Positions 14,172 through 27,301 are shown, counted from the stretch's first letter. The stretch: DNA of 64,000 nucleotides from Chondrilla cf. caribensis (GCA_964020155.1 OZ026558.1:3645969-3709968), one strand, 5' to 3'. The notes: generated by a model from the sequence alone, not told the origin. Numbers and translations: made by a program.

Positions 14172-15531
14172 ATGTTGCGATTGTTTGTGACAACGAATCG
14201 CTTTTATAGGATTATTTTCGTCCTCTCTACGGCTGTCTGTGGACCAGGTGAGTAGAGATCTTTGATCCGCTGTTACAGTTACTGTAGTAGAATACCTTTT
14301 TAAATATCGGGAATTTATAAGACTGTTTGACCACTGATTACCACATGTTAGAGGATGTATAGTCATAGATAATACCATTAAACTTAGGTATTCTTCATCA
14401 TGATCAATAGCTATGGTACTATACAATGGCTCCCACTATCTCGGCCCTTTTCCTCCAGCTGCATGGTTTTGTAGTAGTATCTAGACCTATTATCCTACCT
14501 TTCACCTCTGGGAAGGCTCACTGCATACCAATTACCCACACTGACTGTACACAGGTGGATTTATCCTGTTACTATCAAAAGGGAGGGGCTTTGATTATTC
14601 AATTTCGTGTTATCTAATTGCAACCACAAAGTTGATTCTTCTGTTATATTAAGGAGAGGCAGTTTTGTGTCCATGATCACTAGACTAAGTATAATCCTTC
14701 TCAAACAAGCTCTTCGTGAATCACTTGAAGTGAGCAAATTGTACTGCTTCAGAGACTGACCTTCATCAGCTTTATCACAACAAACATGTTTACAGGTTTG
14801 AGGGACTTACAGGGCTTCTTCACCTTTTGTCCTGATTGCACAATGTCTCAACTGCATGTTCCAAATATTAGTAAGATCCTTGTACAGTGGAAGCTACATA
14901 ACCTGTCATTTAGGTCATCCAACATCCTTTTTAAGTTCACATTTTTGAGCCATCATGCATGATACTATGCCAACAATAACATAATCAAGGTGTCAATAAC
15001 TCGCATTGCTGATGTATGCTTACAATCTATTATATATATTTTATTCATATTATTATTATTATTATTACATCAGTACAATTATAGTTTTACAAACACAAGT
15101 TGACAAGGTCACAATAATTGTCTTGCTTTCAGCTTGGTGATAATATTCATAAATTTCTTTTCATATTAAACAGCTTAGTACTTTAAGTATTGAGATGTAT
15201 CCATTTTAGGTGATGGTCAAGTGTATATAGAGGGACCGGCTGTTGATGGTGTCTGCTATGGGAGCACTATTAGTCTTACATGTTCCTACCCTAACATAAT
15301 GGATATGGTCAATGGGAGATGGAAGTACTTGTCTACAAGTAGTGAATGGGCAGTGAATGGCACCAGATTACCACCAGAAGGTACTGCGGCACTCAACAGC
15401 ACAACTGAGAGATTGGAGGTTACTCTCACAAGAGAAAAGTTTGAAGATGGCATATTCTACTATTCTTGCTATTTATTGTTGTACAATGGAAGCAGAGAGA
15501 CTAGCAGTGATGTGGAGATTGACCCACCAGG

Positions 15532-15603
<72 letters not shown>

Positions 15604-16978
15604 CGTGCGTGTCTTTGTGCATGTACGAGGTTGTGTATTATGGAGAATTGTTGTTAATAAGCAATTGCCTAATCATCAATATAAATAAGTCAATGGGAGT
15701 GTTTTCACAAATTTGCCCAATATTTCCATGTACTGCTGTTCCGTATCATACGTCATGTATGTTCAGGGTATCAATCAATATTTTGTGCTATTTTGCTGAA
15801 TGTGTAGGATACGTGGCGGTGATGCTTCCTTTATTGATGTGCATTATAATATTTCTGGTTACAATAATAGCCCACTGGCCTGTTGCCTCCCCACTGTGTA
15901 TGCAACATTTTATGTCATATCCATTGTCATTTGTCCAGAACACCCCGCCCCTCCTACACTGAGAGAACCCATCACGACAACTCCATCTACTGTCACACTA
16001 GAGGTGGACCACAGGAATACATGTTTTGAGAACTGTACCTTCCAGTATGAGGTCAAGGTTCACCCAGCTGGCAGTCCCATGTCCATATCTACAACAACCC
16101 ACTCTACTAATACCTTCAATGTGAGTGGTCTCAGTGGAGGTACTAGGTACAGAGCAGAGATTGTAGCAGTGTGTGTAGAAGAGCCCACCATTAGAAGTAA
16201 TCCACTTATTATCACGTTCACAACAAGAATGGAAGGTGACTTGAGTACTTTTGCTATCACAACTTTGTATGTTGTTCAGTATGCTCCCTCCACCCCGTTT
16301 ATGTATATACTTGAGTTTTTCAACTTCCAGGAATACCTATGTAATTTTTGACATTATTTCCAGTTAGTACAACACCAACAGTGACTCCTCCCCCACCCTT
16401 GCGTAAGGGCACTGATCCTACAGCCAATCCATCTCCTGATACAAGTAAGTGCATATCTCCTCACATCTATAGCTGTGTGTGAACCTCCTTATGTCAATAG
16501 CTACTATGGTGTGAGTTACCATGTCTGTTTTCTTCTGTAGTTACCATCACATTGTCCACAGGTGTCATTGCTGGTATTGTGGTAGTCTGTGTTGTTGTCA
16601 TTTTACTGACATTTCTAGCTGGTTGTGGAGTTGGAGTGATAGTACATGTTGTTTACCAGAAGAAGTCCAAACAGTCAACAAGTATGTTGTGTGCATACTT
16701 CTTATCCATACATTCCCTCCACTAGTATTGAATGTTATGAGTTTGGCCCTAATTCCTATTGAATATAATAGAGATTGTTCCTGTTCTCCACACCGTACAA
16801 AAATGATTACATCTACATAATATACTCGATGTACATTGTGTGTATTATATGTACGTACATGAGCTGAAGGAGGAGGATTTGTGTATAAGATGTGTAAGAT
16901 GTGTATGTGCATGAGTATGCACGGGTGTTTGTGTTTAGCGTTTGTGTGTGCGTGTGTGTGCGTGTGTGTGTGTGTGTG

Positions 16979-17037
<59 letters not shown>

Positions 17038-17859
17038 AAGCAAGCCAACTGTAGCTGTTTACTGTTTGAAGTTATCTGTATGGCTTCATTGGTTGCATAT
17101 ATACTCATTCACAGCAGATATGTTATAATAGACCCTATAATATTGTGTGATAATTCAGCATTGCTGTGTTATATGTCATCATGCATTCTGTTTATCACTT
17201 ACAAGATTTCATAAATATTCATTGCATAGAGCATGCGTACTGTACATGTAAATTTATAAAACTGTAGACATACGATGCATAACTGTGAATAGGGCTGTCA
17301 ATGGACTAGAACAACAAGTTTCTGTCTTAGTCACACACAATTCCTATCTATCACATTCAATTCTGCTCTGTTAAACCTTTTATGTCTGTAGTGTAGAACC
17401 CATGGCCATGACTCAGACGACCTATATTATAGAAATTCCTATACTATATTGCCTTAATTTAAGGCTAATATTTTAAGAGGTAATAATTTTAGTGAACTTA
17501 GTAAGTGATGCAAGAATCTCTACAATTAGCACCTAAAATTAATAGCCTTAAAAGGTACTCTGTATAGATCCAAAATCAGAGTGAGGACCATCCCATGCAC
17601 AATGGACACCCCTTCACCTGTCCCCTAGGTGGTCTCAACTGTGAGGATTTACGTACTGTACCTATTCACATGCTCTGTTTGTCCACTCACTACAGGATCA
17701 ACTGATGAGACATTTGATGAAGATAAGAAGAACTCTTCTATCCCGTCATATGTCAATGTAGAATTGGATGACAGAAGTGTTCCCATGACAACCAACCCAA
17801 GTTATGGACAAATTGAACTGATCAGTAACCCCAACAAATCTCAATATTCTAATTTGTGA
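14172..17859 (+). CDS. R5: intact class A receptor (SP-Ig-FN3-stalk-TM-ITAM-like tail)
   Basis: Exons: signal 14172-14247, Ig 15210-15530, FN3 15939-16235, stalk 16364-16444, TM 16541-16681, tail 17696-17859. The sum is 1080 nt, a predicted 359-residue protein with no frame break. The signal peptide contains FYRIIFVLSTAVCG. The Ig domain shows GVCYGS, LTCSYPN, SEWAVNG and YYSCYLLLYNGS. FN3 shows FQYEVKVHPAG and TRYRAEIVAV. A 27-residue Pro/Thr stalk (TPTVTPPPPL) precedes the TM segment. The tail is type 2: SYVNV, NPSYGQI, then after ten residues YSNL. The first intron (about 14250-15205) carries repeat sequence shared with 31310-31990 and 37190-37790. Its neighbours are R4 upstream and R6 downstream. 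Confidence 0.88.
15536..15611. repeat. (GT)n directly after R5 Ig-exon donor
   Basis: The donor GTTAGTGTGTGT runs straight into the repeat. R9 and R11 also have GT runs close behind this donor, and in R7 the repeat has consumed part of the exon. Confidence 0.92.
16946..17037. repeat. (GT)n in R5 TM-tail intron
   Basis: GT run with GC interruptions; the paralogous R9 intron has the same run at 40107-40207 with matching flanks. Confidence 0.92.
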
Positions 17860-18423
17860 ATATTTATAACTCACTGATCAACATCTTGCAAGTCTGTTCA
17901 TTGCTATTATTGGTAATTATGGCTTCTGTTTATGTGACGTGTATATGTAATAACACTTATATCTAACAGTGACAAAAATATTGATTAGGATCATGTTTTG
18001 AGGTTCTACAAGTTTGAATTTCAATGAACACTTCAAGTTCAAAAAGTATTGAATTTACAAAATTGACCTGTTATTTTGATGGTATATTGTGGAAAATTAT
18101 TACATAATATGGTGTGTGTTTATGATGTATGCATGTAATAATATAGCAATGCAATATTATCGAAAGTGTGTATACATTACATACATGATAATGTTCATTC
18201 ACTCATCATGGTTTACACAATGTCATAATACAGTATATAATAATATTATACTTCATGTGCATGTGGTATATAAACATGTACATCATGCATTGTACCTGCA
18301 GCTGCTAGCAGGGCTGGTTGCAGGGAAGGAATACTAATGAGTTAGAGTGTATTGGCTATACTAAATGTGTCTATTGCGTAATGTCATCAACATTGAGATC
18401 TGTATACTATTTGTATGTAATTA
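17860..18423. other. R5-R6 intergenic spacer
   Basis: AT-rich, with the 3' UTR of tail-type-2 receptors at the left. Closely matches 41032-41580 (R9-R10 spacer) and the R2-R3 spacer around 5208-5700. No coding exon seen. Confidence 0.6.
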
Positions 18424-18601
18424 CAGTAAAACCTGTATATAAAGACCCCCAAAGGACCAGAAGTAGGTGGCCACTATAGACAAGTGGTCTCTGTACAGAG
18501 GTGCTATACTATAGTAGAGTTGACATTGTGGATAGTTCAATAGTGGTCACTTAGGACAGGTGGTCTTTGTGTAGAGGTGGTCTTTATTACAGGTTTTACT
18601 G
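18424..18601. mobile_element. MITE with CAGTAAAACCTGT termini and TA target duplication
   Basis: Termini CAGTAAAACCTGT and ACAGGTTTTACTG flanked by TA (18422-18423, 18602-18603). Subterminal AAAGACC/GGTCTTT repeats add to the fold-back. The R10 copy of this promoter region (about 41565-41590) reads straight across the site, giving an empty-site comparison. Confidence 0.85.
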
Positions 18602-18724
18602 TATATCACTATAATAGTTACATATTATAGCGACCATATTACCAACATACTCCTGAAGTACAACTGCACGGACGCCATTTTGTTACAGACTGAGCTCTGT
18701 TCGTCTAAACATAACCGTTAAGAT

Positions 18725-20610
18725 ATGACCCATCACTTTTTGTTGCTTTGTCGGGTCTTGTTCATCGCTTGCCTTTACGCGTATTCAGTCCCCCTGGGAC
18801 TAGTGGTAAGTATTGTAAAGTTGTAGGATCGATGCCGTGTTATGCCACATAAATCGGCTAATTTGTTGATCTTATGTCAGACTGCGCTATGGATTGGGGA
18901 ACAATGGTATGATTAAATAAGGTAGTAGATGTATAGTAGATAGATGTTGTCGTTTATATCTAGTATCTGTTGTGAAGGCATGTTTCGTGCTTTGGAGGAA
19001 TGAAACGTGTCCATTTTCCTTTCATTGTGTAACCTTTAGCTCAACAAGGCCCAGCCTTGAAGTTGACATCAGGTGAAGTGTGTTTCGGTAGTAGAGTGGA
19101 GCTGATTTGTACTCATCCTGATCCTTTTGATGATCCTGTCAAGTACCTCCAGATATCTATCACCTGGGCTATGAATGGTACTACCATTGACTTCAGTGAT
19201 CCAGCTAGCGAAAGGTTCACTCTCACCAGATTGAACAGTACAGCTTCAACACTATCGTTTGACATCACTGAAGAAGACCACAGAGATAGAGTGATCCTGT
19301 GTAGTTGCTTTCTTGTCAGAAACAATGCTAATCGTGACCGCGATGAGAGTGAGCCTTTAGTACTGAATCCTCCAGGTGTGTACTTGTATATTTCATTATT
19401 GTGTGTAGATATATTATTTTCATGTGATTCACTAACTGTGCTATATCATGTTACAGAGGTTAACAGGAAAGTTGCCCTGTGCAAAGTATTACATGCACAC
19501 TATTAAACATGTATAGTGTCACAATGACTTTGCAAGTCAAATGATCATACTATTATTGTCAAAATGTCAAATTTTAATGTCCTCTGTGCAAATGTGACGA
19601 GTCCAATACTTTAGAATTAGCATACCAGGTAATTCTACTGCGAAGAATATGAATGTACTTACATAACCTATATATTGTCCATGGTTCTGCAGTGTAATGT
19701 GAGTGTGACTTGTACTACTAGTACTCTATATGATTGCCAAAATATTACACAAGCAAGTATTACACGTACAAAGCATTAGATGACATTTTAGTACATGTAT
19801 GATTCCAGTTCATTCTCACAAACCTCTGTCCATCTACTAAATCACTAACCAGCTGTACTATCACAGTGGATTGCATGTGGGAGATTGTCCTGTCAAATGC
19901 AACCCATTACACTCACACTGAAACATGACATGAGTGTTACTGCATACATATGTATTAGTGTATAATTTAGCATGCATGGATGTAATAATCTAAGAGCTAA
20001 TTGAGACAACATTAACCTTACTCCAAACCTCTGAATACCTATATAATGATATTGACGTCAACTGCGCTACACATAATATTATCATGATGTTGCATTTATT
20101 TGTACTTTGGTGCTTCACAGAGGACCCACCAGCTCCTAACATAACATCACTACCTGACAGAGATACTGATAGGATGAGGTGGAGTTACCACCCTGGTTGC
20201 TATGGACACCACAATTTTACTTTTAACCTCATATGGACCAAGACTGATGGTCCATCCAATTCCTCAACTTCTGCAAGTGCTGTTACTACAGACACTCAGT
20301 ATGTCTTCAGTAGTCTACTTCGAGGAGAGTATACAGTGAGTATTCAAGCACAAAGTGATGAAGATCCCTCTATTGTGAGTGATGTGGTCAGCATTAACAT
20401 CAGTTTGACACGTGAGGGAGTGTGCATGTTTGTTGGGATTGTCTCAATTCGACTACTTTATTTCATTTCCAGATGTCATCAACGTAGCACCTTGTCCTAC
20501 GTTTAGCCCTATGTCGTCTCCAACATCTGCTGTTATGGGTATGTGACACAATAATATCATAGTGTATGTGTTGCATATGTAGCTGAGTCTATTATTCCAC
20601 TGTCCGACCC

Positions 20611-20663
<53 letters not shown>

Positions 20664-21363
20664 CTAACACAGGTGGACTGTCCACAGGTGTCATTGCTGG
20701 TATTGTGGTAGTCTGTGTTGTTGTCATTTTACTGACATTTCTAGCTGGTTGTGGAGTTGGAGTGATAGTATTAGTTGTTTACCAGAAAAAGTCCAAACAG
20801 TCAACAAGTATGTTGTGTGAATATTTGTGGGTGGATATGTGCTTGTGTACAAGCATGTTGAGCGAAAAATTCAAAAGGTCTATGTATACACTTGAGACCT
20901 GTATATATATATTATGGACCAGGTGTACACTTCCAGAGTGGAATGCTGCTATACAAGAACTTAATCTTATATTATACTACTTGTGTGTAACTATACCACC
21001 CTGTATCTGGTGCATACTGGCTACTGTATGTTTAATGTACTTTGGTGTTCTATTTTACATATACCTGCCATATTGTGTGGTTTACGATAATGTTGGATGT
21101 TTAATGTCCTATAAAGGGTCAATTTTGTATGTAGGTATGTACTTACTTCACCTAATATTGCATAAACTAATAGTGTACATTGTATTTTGTTCACTTAAGG
21201 ATCAACTGAAGGTACATTTGAAAAAGAAGAGAAGAACTCTCCCATCCCATCATATGTCAATGTAGAATTGGATGACAGTAGTGTTCCCATGACAACCAGC
21301 CCTGGTTACATGCAGGTTGAAAGGATGACTGAAGGTCCCAAACCTCTTTATGGAAACTTGTGA
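18725..21363 (+). CDS. R6: class B receptor with an out-of-frame signal exon
   Basis: Exons: signal 18725-18805, Ig 19040-19375, FN3 20121-20411, stalk 20473-20538, TM 20673-20807, tail 21200-21363. From Ig to stop everything is open and phase 1. The signal exon is 81 nt against 76 in R3 and R10, with extra bases around TATTCAGTCCCCC. It therefore ends in phase 0 and, joined to the Ig exon, gives an early stop. Either R6 is recently inactivated, uses another first exon, or the indel is an assembly error. The Ig domain shows EVCFGS, LICTHP, ITWAMNG and LCSCFLV; FN3 shows MRWSYHPGC, FTFNLIWT and GEYTVSIQA. The TM acceptor has moved to CTAACACAG (20664-20672). The tail is type 1 with SYVNV, SPGYMQV and PLYGNL. 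Confidence 0.7.
20614..20661. repeat. (CA)n before R6 TM exon
   Basis: CA run followed by CCTCTAACACAG, whose AG is the acceptor. Confidence 0.92.
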
Positions 21364-22297
21364 ATGACTTGAAATGGAGTGTTGTTTGTTCTTCGTGTCA
21401 ACATCAAGTACTGTGTGTATACATGTCAGATCTTATTGTAGAGAACAGAATGTGAATTTAGTACTTTTATCACTTGTACATTTTCTTACATGTGTGAACA
21501 GGTCATTACTTAATCAATCCAATGATTACATTGATCATAATAGAATTTAAGTTTTCCCATACCCCGTTATAGTAGCCATTACTGTAGTAGGATACCTGTA
21601 GTTTGTACACAAAATTATAGTCTAAGAGTTTTTCTTAGATAATGAATCCTTCTTACTTGATGCTTTTTGCCCTCTTTTCAGCTATTTGTGGAACAGGTGA
21701 GTTAAGACCTTTGATTTGCTGTTACAGCAGTATGTATATATTATAGAATTTAAATTGTTGTGAAACATCGACCCACGATATTCCAGAATAAAATTAGTAT
21801 GTACCAGACTATCCAGGAAGAGAAGAGGTTATATATAAACAATAATCACTTTGCAATATGTGCAAACATGTATATACACACACACAGCATTAGTCAATAA
21901 ATTGATACTTTTAAAGTTGAATGTATGACTCAGTAATGTATACGTAAATGCTCTTAACTTAAAGCCTCTTAAAGGAATGTAACTTAATATGCTATTAACC
22001 AACACATGTCCTAGTATACATATTTTATATACTATTATTCAATATCTGAATGAACTTCAGGAATTATAAATATATTGTACTACAGGTGATGGTCAGGTGT
22101 ATATAGAAGGACCAGCTGTTGACAGCGTCTGCTATGGGAACACTATTAGTCTTATGTGTTCCTACCCCAACATATCAGATATGGTTGATGGGAGGAGGAA
22201 GTACTTTTCTACAAGAAGTGAATGGACAGTGAATGGTACTAGGATAGTACCAAATCGTAAAACATCAATACAAAAAGCTACATATACAAGATTGGAT

Positions 22298-22301
22298 GGT
22301 G

Positions 22302-22365
<64 letters not shown>

Positions 22366-22371
22366 TGTGTT
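22298..22371. repeat. (GT)n/(GCGT)n replacing the 3' half of the R7 Ig exon
   Basis: Starts immediately after GATTGGATG, the point where the R11 exon continues with TTACTCTCAC. About a dozen GCGT units. Confidence 0.92.
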
Positions 22372-23441
22372 ATAGTTATATCTTGTGCATGTACATTTGA
22401 GTCTGTGTTGGTGGAGAGTTGACAATGAACATTATTAATAAGCAAAGTCTTATCACCAATATAAGTAAATTAGCCAATCAGAGCATTTTCATGATTTTAC
22501 CCAATATTTTCACATAGCGCTATTTCATATTTGGTGTGTGTTCAGGGTACTGTGTACTGAGTCTCAATGTTATATGTGATATTTTGCTGAATGTGTAGGA
22601 TACAGAATGGTGTTGTTTTCTTAATAATGATGTGTATTACATTTCTTGGCTACAATAATATTCCTCCCCTGTGTATGCATGTGATTTTTAGTTCCACATT
22701 CATAGTCATTTGTCCAGAACACCCCACCCCTCCTACACTGAGAGAACCCATCACTACAACTCCATCTACTGTCACACTAGAGGTGGACCATAGGAATACA
22801 TGTTTTGAGAACTGTACCTTCCAGTATGAGGTCAAAGTTCACCCAGCTGGTAGTCATGTGTCCATGTCTACAACAACCCACTCTACTAATGTTTTCAGTA
22901 TGAGTGGTCTCAGTGGAAGCACTAGGTACAGAGCAGAGATTGTAGCAGTGTGTTTAGAGGAGTCCACCATTAGAAGTAATTCACTTGTTATCAGCTGTAC
23001 AACACGAATGGAAGGTGACTTGGGTGTGTTTGATGTAGTATTACAACTTTGAATGTTGTTGAATATGGTCCCTCCACCTTTTTATATACTTGAGTTTTCA
23101 ACTTAAAGTTTGCTAATTTTCGACATTATTTCCAGTTAGTACAATGCCAACAGTGACTCTTCCCCCACCCTTGCCTAATGGCACTGATCCTACAGCCAAT
23201 CCATCTCTTGATACAAGTAAGTGCAAACCTCCCCACATCTATAGCTGTGTGTGAACCTTCTTATGTCAATAGCTACTATGGTGTGAGTTACCATGTCTGT
23301 TTTCTTCTGTAGTTACCATCACGTTGTCCACAGGTGTCATTGCTGGTATTGTGGTAGTCTGTGTTGTTGTCATTTTACTGACATTTCTAGCTGGTTGTGG
23401 AGTTAGAGTGATAGTACATGTTGCTAACCAGAAGATGTCCT

Positions 23442-23629
<188 letters not shown>

Positions 23630-23979
23630 TATGTTATGGGTGTATTCATATATTGAGTGTATATTACACGCACTGTTCAATTTGTATTCCTGGTTCTGTA
23701 TGTTAACTCACTACAAGTCCTGGGCCCAATGAAGGTACATATTTTTAAAGAATATGAGAATGAATGCTTAATTTCATGCTATTTTAATCATGGTAAAAGT
23801 GTTCCCATGACAACCAATCCCAGCTACAGACAAGTTTCACTGATCATGCAGAGAACACAACAAATCTCAGTGCACATGCAATCAATGTATGAATACTGAT
23901 CAACATTTTACAAGTCTGTTTAATGAGGTTTTGTGAATAATGAACCATTTGTATGCACAGATAACATATTATTTAGTGC

Positions 23980-24176
23980 TTAAGACATGGGCACAAGGGC
24001 ACTATGACATAAAATAACAAGTCCCCCTATCATAGTGCAAGTGTCCATGTCTTAACCAGTATAGCATCTGTTGCTAACGCTTTATCCTGTTGCTAACGCT
24101 TTATCCTGTTGCTAACACTTTATACATTATAAAATTGCTGTATAATAGTACTGTTTCCATGGTAACGGATGCTATA
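23980..24176. repeat. Fold-back sequences with a 19-bp tandem triplet and an X-box-like core
   Basis: 23980-24056 is an imperfect palindrome (TAAGACATGGGCAC against GTGTCCATGTCTTA). 24069-24125 has three copies of a 19-bp unit, TGTTGCTAACGCTTTATCC. TATAGCATC near 24060 pairs with GATGCTATA at 24168-24176. Confidence 0.7.
24153..24166 (+). promoter_or_regulatory. X-box-like palindrome GTTTCCATGGTAAC
   Basis: Matches the RFX-type X-box pattern (GTNNCC, AT, GGNAAC). It is not close to a recognised start codon, so function is uncertain. Confidence 0.3.
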
Positions 24177-24179
24177 TTT

Positions 24180-25420
24180 AACTACTGAATGATTATTTTC
24201 TGAGATTATGTATAGACGGTGCCTGCTTTGAGTAAAATCACATGATGCCTAAACGAACTGTTCAAAATGGCACTAGTTTGGTACCACACCTAGTACCTCG
24301 AAGCGTATAATTACTCCAATCGACGTTGATGAAATTATAAGGACGGTCTAATTGAGGAACAGACCAGGCACATACCCGTGGTAGGATGCTCTTGAACAAT
24401 CTAGAGTTGATTGGATGTGGGAATAGACCCACCATTTGGCATCCCGTCCAAATCAATCCAGTGAGTATGTACACATTCCGCATTGGCAGAATACATACCA
24501 CTATTATGAAAATCTATTGTTTGTGTCTTTACCTATGATGCTTGCAATATATTATTCTTTCTGTAGAGCTATATCATGAAACACCTTCTTCAACTTATAC
24601 TCTTCTATATATACGTATAATAATATGACACCACGCCATCTACATAATATCTTCATATCAAACCAAATGGCGTGTGGGATTGCGGATATTATGATGGCCA
24701 TTTGAGTCAGGGCATAACAGTTCTATCATCGTTACTACAGTATAGCTGCTAATTACTTAGGGATCAAACAAGGAAGAAAATTGAAAAATCTATAGGAATC
24801 CGGATTGCAGTTGCTTACTTAGGCTAAGCATTGTGAAGTTAATTATGCTCATTGATTAGTTCATGGATTTGTTTCCTCCTAATCTACATTGATTGATCTG
24901 ATCACTGGTACACAATCAGCTATCACATATGAGACTGTGTCATTTATAGAGATGATATGTTAATCCAGCTAGCTCATTGATAAATAGCTGCTGATAATCT
25001 CAATGTGTACATGGCATTGTGTGTGTGTGTGTGCGTGCATGCTGCATGCGTGTGCATGTGCATGCATGAGTATGTGCATGCATACGCATACATATTTGGA
25101 CCAACAATTCAGCAAGCAAACCATTTTTGTCTGAATATAATTCACTACTGGAACAAGAAATCCAAGGATAAGTGTGATTATAATATTATATAAAAAGTTT
25201 AACATGAATTAAGGGAAGAAACGTCATTATTTAGTGACAAGATACATGAAACAATATTTCACATTGTAATGTGAAATAATGAAACATGGATGTAAAGCTC
25301 GGACTCAGGGTTAAAGCCCACTAAAGTCAGAGTGCCTGGCAAGCTAAGGAAAATAAAGATGAAACATAAGAAAAAGAAAACAATTAAGAGAAAAGAGAAA
25401 AGAATAGCCCCTGTGGGATA
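24180..25420. other. Intergenic, no supported gene
   Basis: AT-rich sequence with a short GT/GCAT-rich patch at 25018-25095 and a small palindrome at about 25246-25282. Short open frames exist but show no domain or splice pattern I recognise. Confidence 0.5.
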
Positions 25421-25429
25421 ATATTCAGT

Positions 25430-26205
25430 CTCCTTGCAGGGCAACTGTCCTTTCTCATCCATGCTGGTGTAGATGTACAGCCAACCCCTACCAATCTTCG
25501 GAGATGGAGGTATCAAACAGACCCATCATGTCCCCTGTGCAATGCCCACCTGGAATACTGTTCACCATGTACTGAGCTATTGTCCAACAGCTCTGAACCA
25601 AGGCTGTTACACATTAAGACACGACTCCATGCTCAAACATTTAGTGGATTAAATCAAGCCTCATCTCAAGGAGTCCACCATCAATGCAGATCTTCCTGGG
25701 CTATGTACATGCGACAATCCACCAGGTACCATCCTTGTGTCCTGTGATCGCAGCTAGACCAGACATCGTCATCATCCAGAAGTCACACATCATCATTCTA
25801 TAACTAATAGTCCCTGCAAACACGGTCCAAAATTTGGATGATGCCAGACTCAGGAAATCGACAAACACCAACTATCTGTCTTTAATCACAGACCTAGAGA
25901 CTGCAGGCTTTCAGCACCATTTCATCACTTTTGAAACATTGAATCCCTTTGGCCTTTCACAAATCACTCAATAGCTGCCATCCACTCCATCATTCTATCA
26001 GTGCACAGAATATCCATTTCACAACAGCTACTGGAGCTGAGCAAATATCCATTGCATGCTCAACTCACATCTTCAATGCTCCCATCTGCAGATCCTTGGA
26101 CTCCTCTACATACATGTGTGTGTGTGCTGTGTGTGTATGCACATGTGTACATATGAGTGGGTAGTGTGGGTGGGTGTTTGTAGAGACAAAATAAACAATG
26201 AAATC
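25430..26205 (+). mobile_element. Degenerate retrotransposon C-terminal region
   Basis: With frameshifts, 25520-25660 encodes CPLCNA, then TVHHVLSYCPTALNQGCYTL and RHDSMLKHL. This is the zinc-knuckle-like end of a retrotransposon polyprotein. Downstream pieces include RPDIVII-like and ITDLETAGF text, as in the nuclease-like tail of such elements. The 3' part (about 25975-26205) occurs inverted at 28800-29045. Many stops: a dead copy. Confidence 0.65.
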
Positions 26206-27056
26206 CATAGCTTAGATTTTGTTGAAATGCCTCAGTAACAAATGTGCATGGTGAATTGTACACTTCAGTTATATTCTCCACAAACAGATAGTACACTGGG
26301 TGTCTCTGAATGCACACATGTATGCCATGCAATATGTACAGTTCAATTACAATGTATATTCATTGGGCAATGCATGTTCTGCACACACATATTACCCAAA
26401 CTATAACAACAGCATTATTCAGGTAAACAAAGTAATTCAATTAAAAATAGAACTTCTGGGGCTGCTGCTCACCGCACTTGAATTCTTAGGGTATGCCTAT
26501 GTATATTGTTATGGTAGGAAGCGATATTATCCAATAATATAATGTATAAACAAGCTGTCAGTAATCCGATTGTATCTGATTTAATTTATCTGATGATCTG
26601 ATCACAAACATGTTCCTTATTTGAGCATCTTATTGCTTATGACAAAATCAGTCCCTCTTGCCACTACCCTGACTATTGTAGCATTTGTCCTCAGATTGCC
26701 TTCTCTCAGAAGTAGGAATAAGGTCTGGTTATACAAGATTAGCCACAGACAGCATCTACACCAGTAGGTGATACAATTTGGCAAATGTTCCGTGCTAACC
26801 TCAGATTTGTGCAATCTAGTTTGAATTGAAGTTCGGATTCCTATTTTCCATGACGAACTTAGGACCACACAGAAGTCAAATCAATGTACAACACGAACCC
26901 GAGGTAAAAATAACTCGGGTTCAACCCACTTTCCGTTTAGATTTCCTATTCAAAGAAGGCGGACGTGACCCTTTCTACTTTTTTATCGTTTGCTTTTATC
27001 GAAAATCCGTCTGAGTTTGACACACTTTATTGTGTGCATTACGCTGGGTCAGGAGA
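26206..27056. other. Intergenic, no supported gene
   Basis: No exon pattern, RNA gene or repeat recognised apart from low-complexity AT stretches. Confidence 0.45.
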
Positions 27057-27301
27057 TGGAGATTTTAAATTATAATATTGTTTTTAAATTGACCAATAAT
27101 AGTCTACACATTAATTACTTGACGCGTATAGATTGGGTAATATCGCAAGTGAACAGAAATGTGCAGCTGCTGAAGTATACAAGATTGGGAGATCTTAAGC
27201 TGCATGAGCTACTTTTAAGACTACTTGAAGATGGTCAGGGTGATAACGCAATCGCCATGCTATTGACATGCCCACCCATTGATGAGCCACACGGTCACTA
27301 A
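27057..27301 (+). CDS. Short open frame, possible terminal exon, unknown
   Basis: ATG at 27057 opens an 81-residue helical-looking frame (TRIDWVISQVNRNVQ, then KLHELLLRLLEDGQGDNA) ending at TAA. The amphipathic Leu pattern vaguely recalls a death-fold (CARD-like) helix bundle, but no diagnostic motif is visible. It sits between the retroelement remnant and the calcium-binding gene. It may be a decayed exon or a chance frame. Confidence 0.25.

Noticed and set aside
24262..24501. Minus-strand 79-residue frame
   Set aside because: No recognisable domain, no splice context, low-complexity neighbours.
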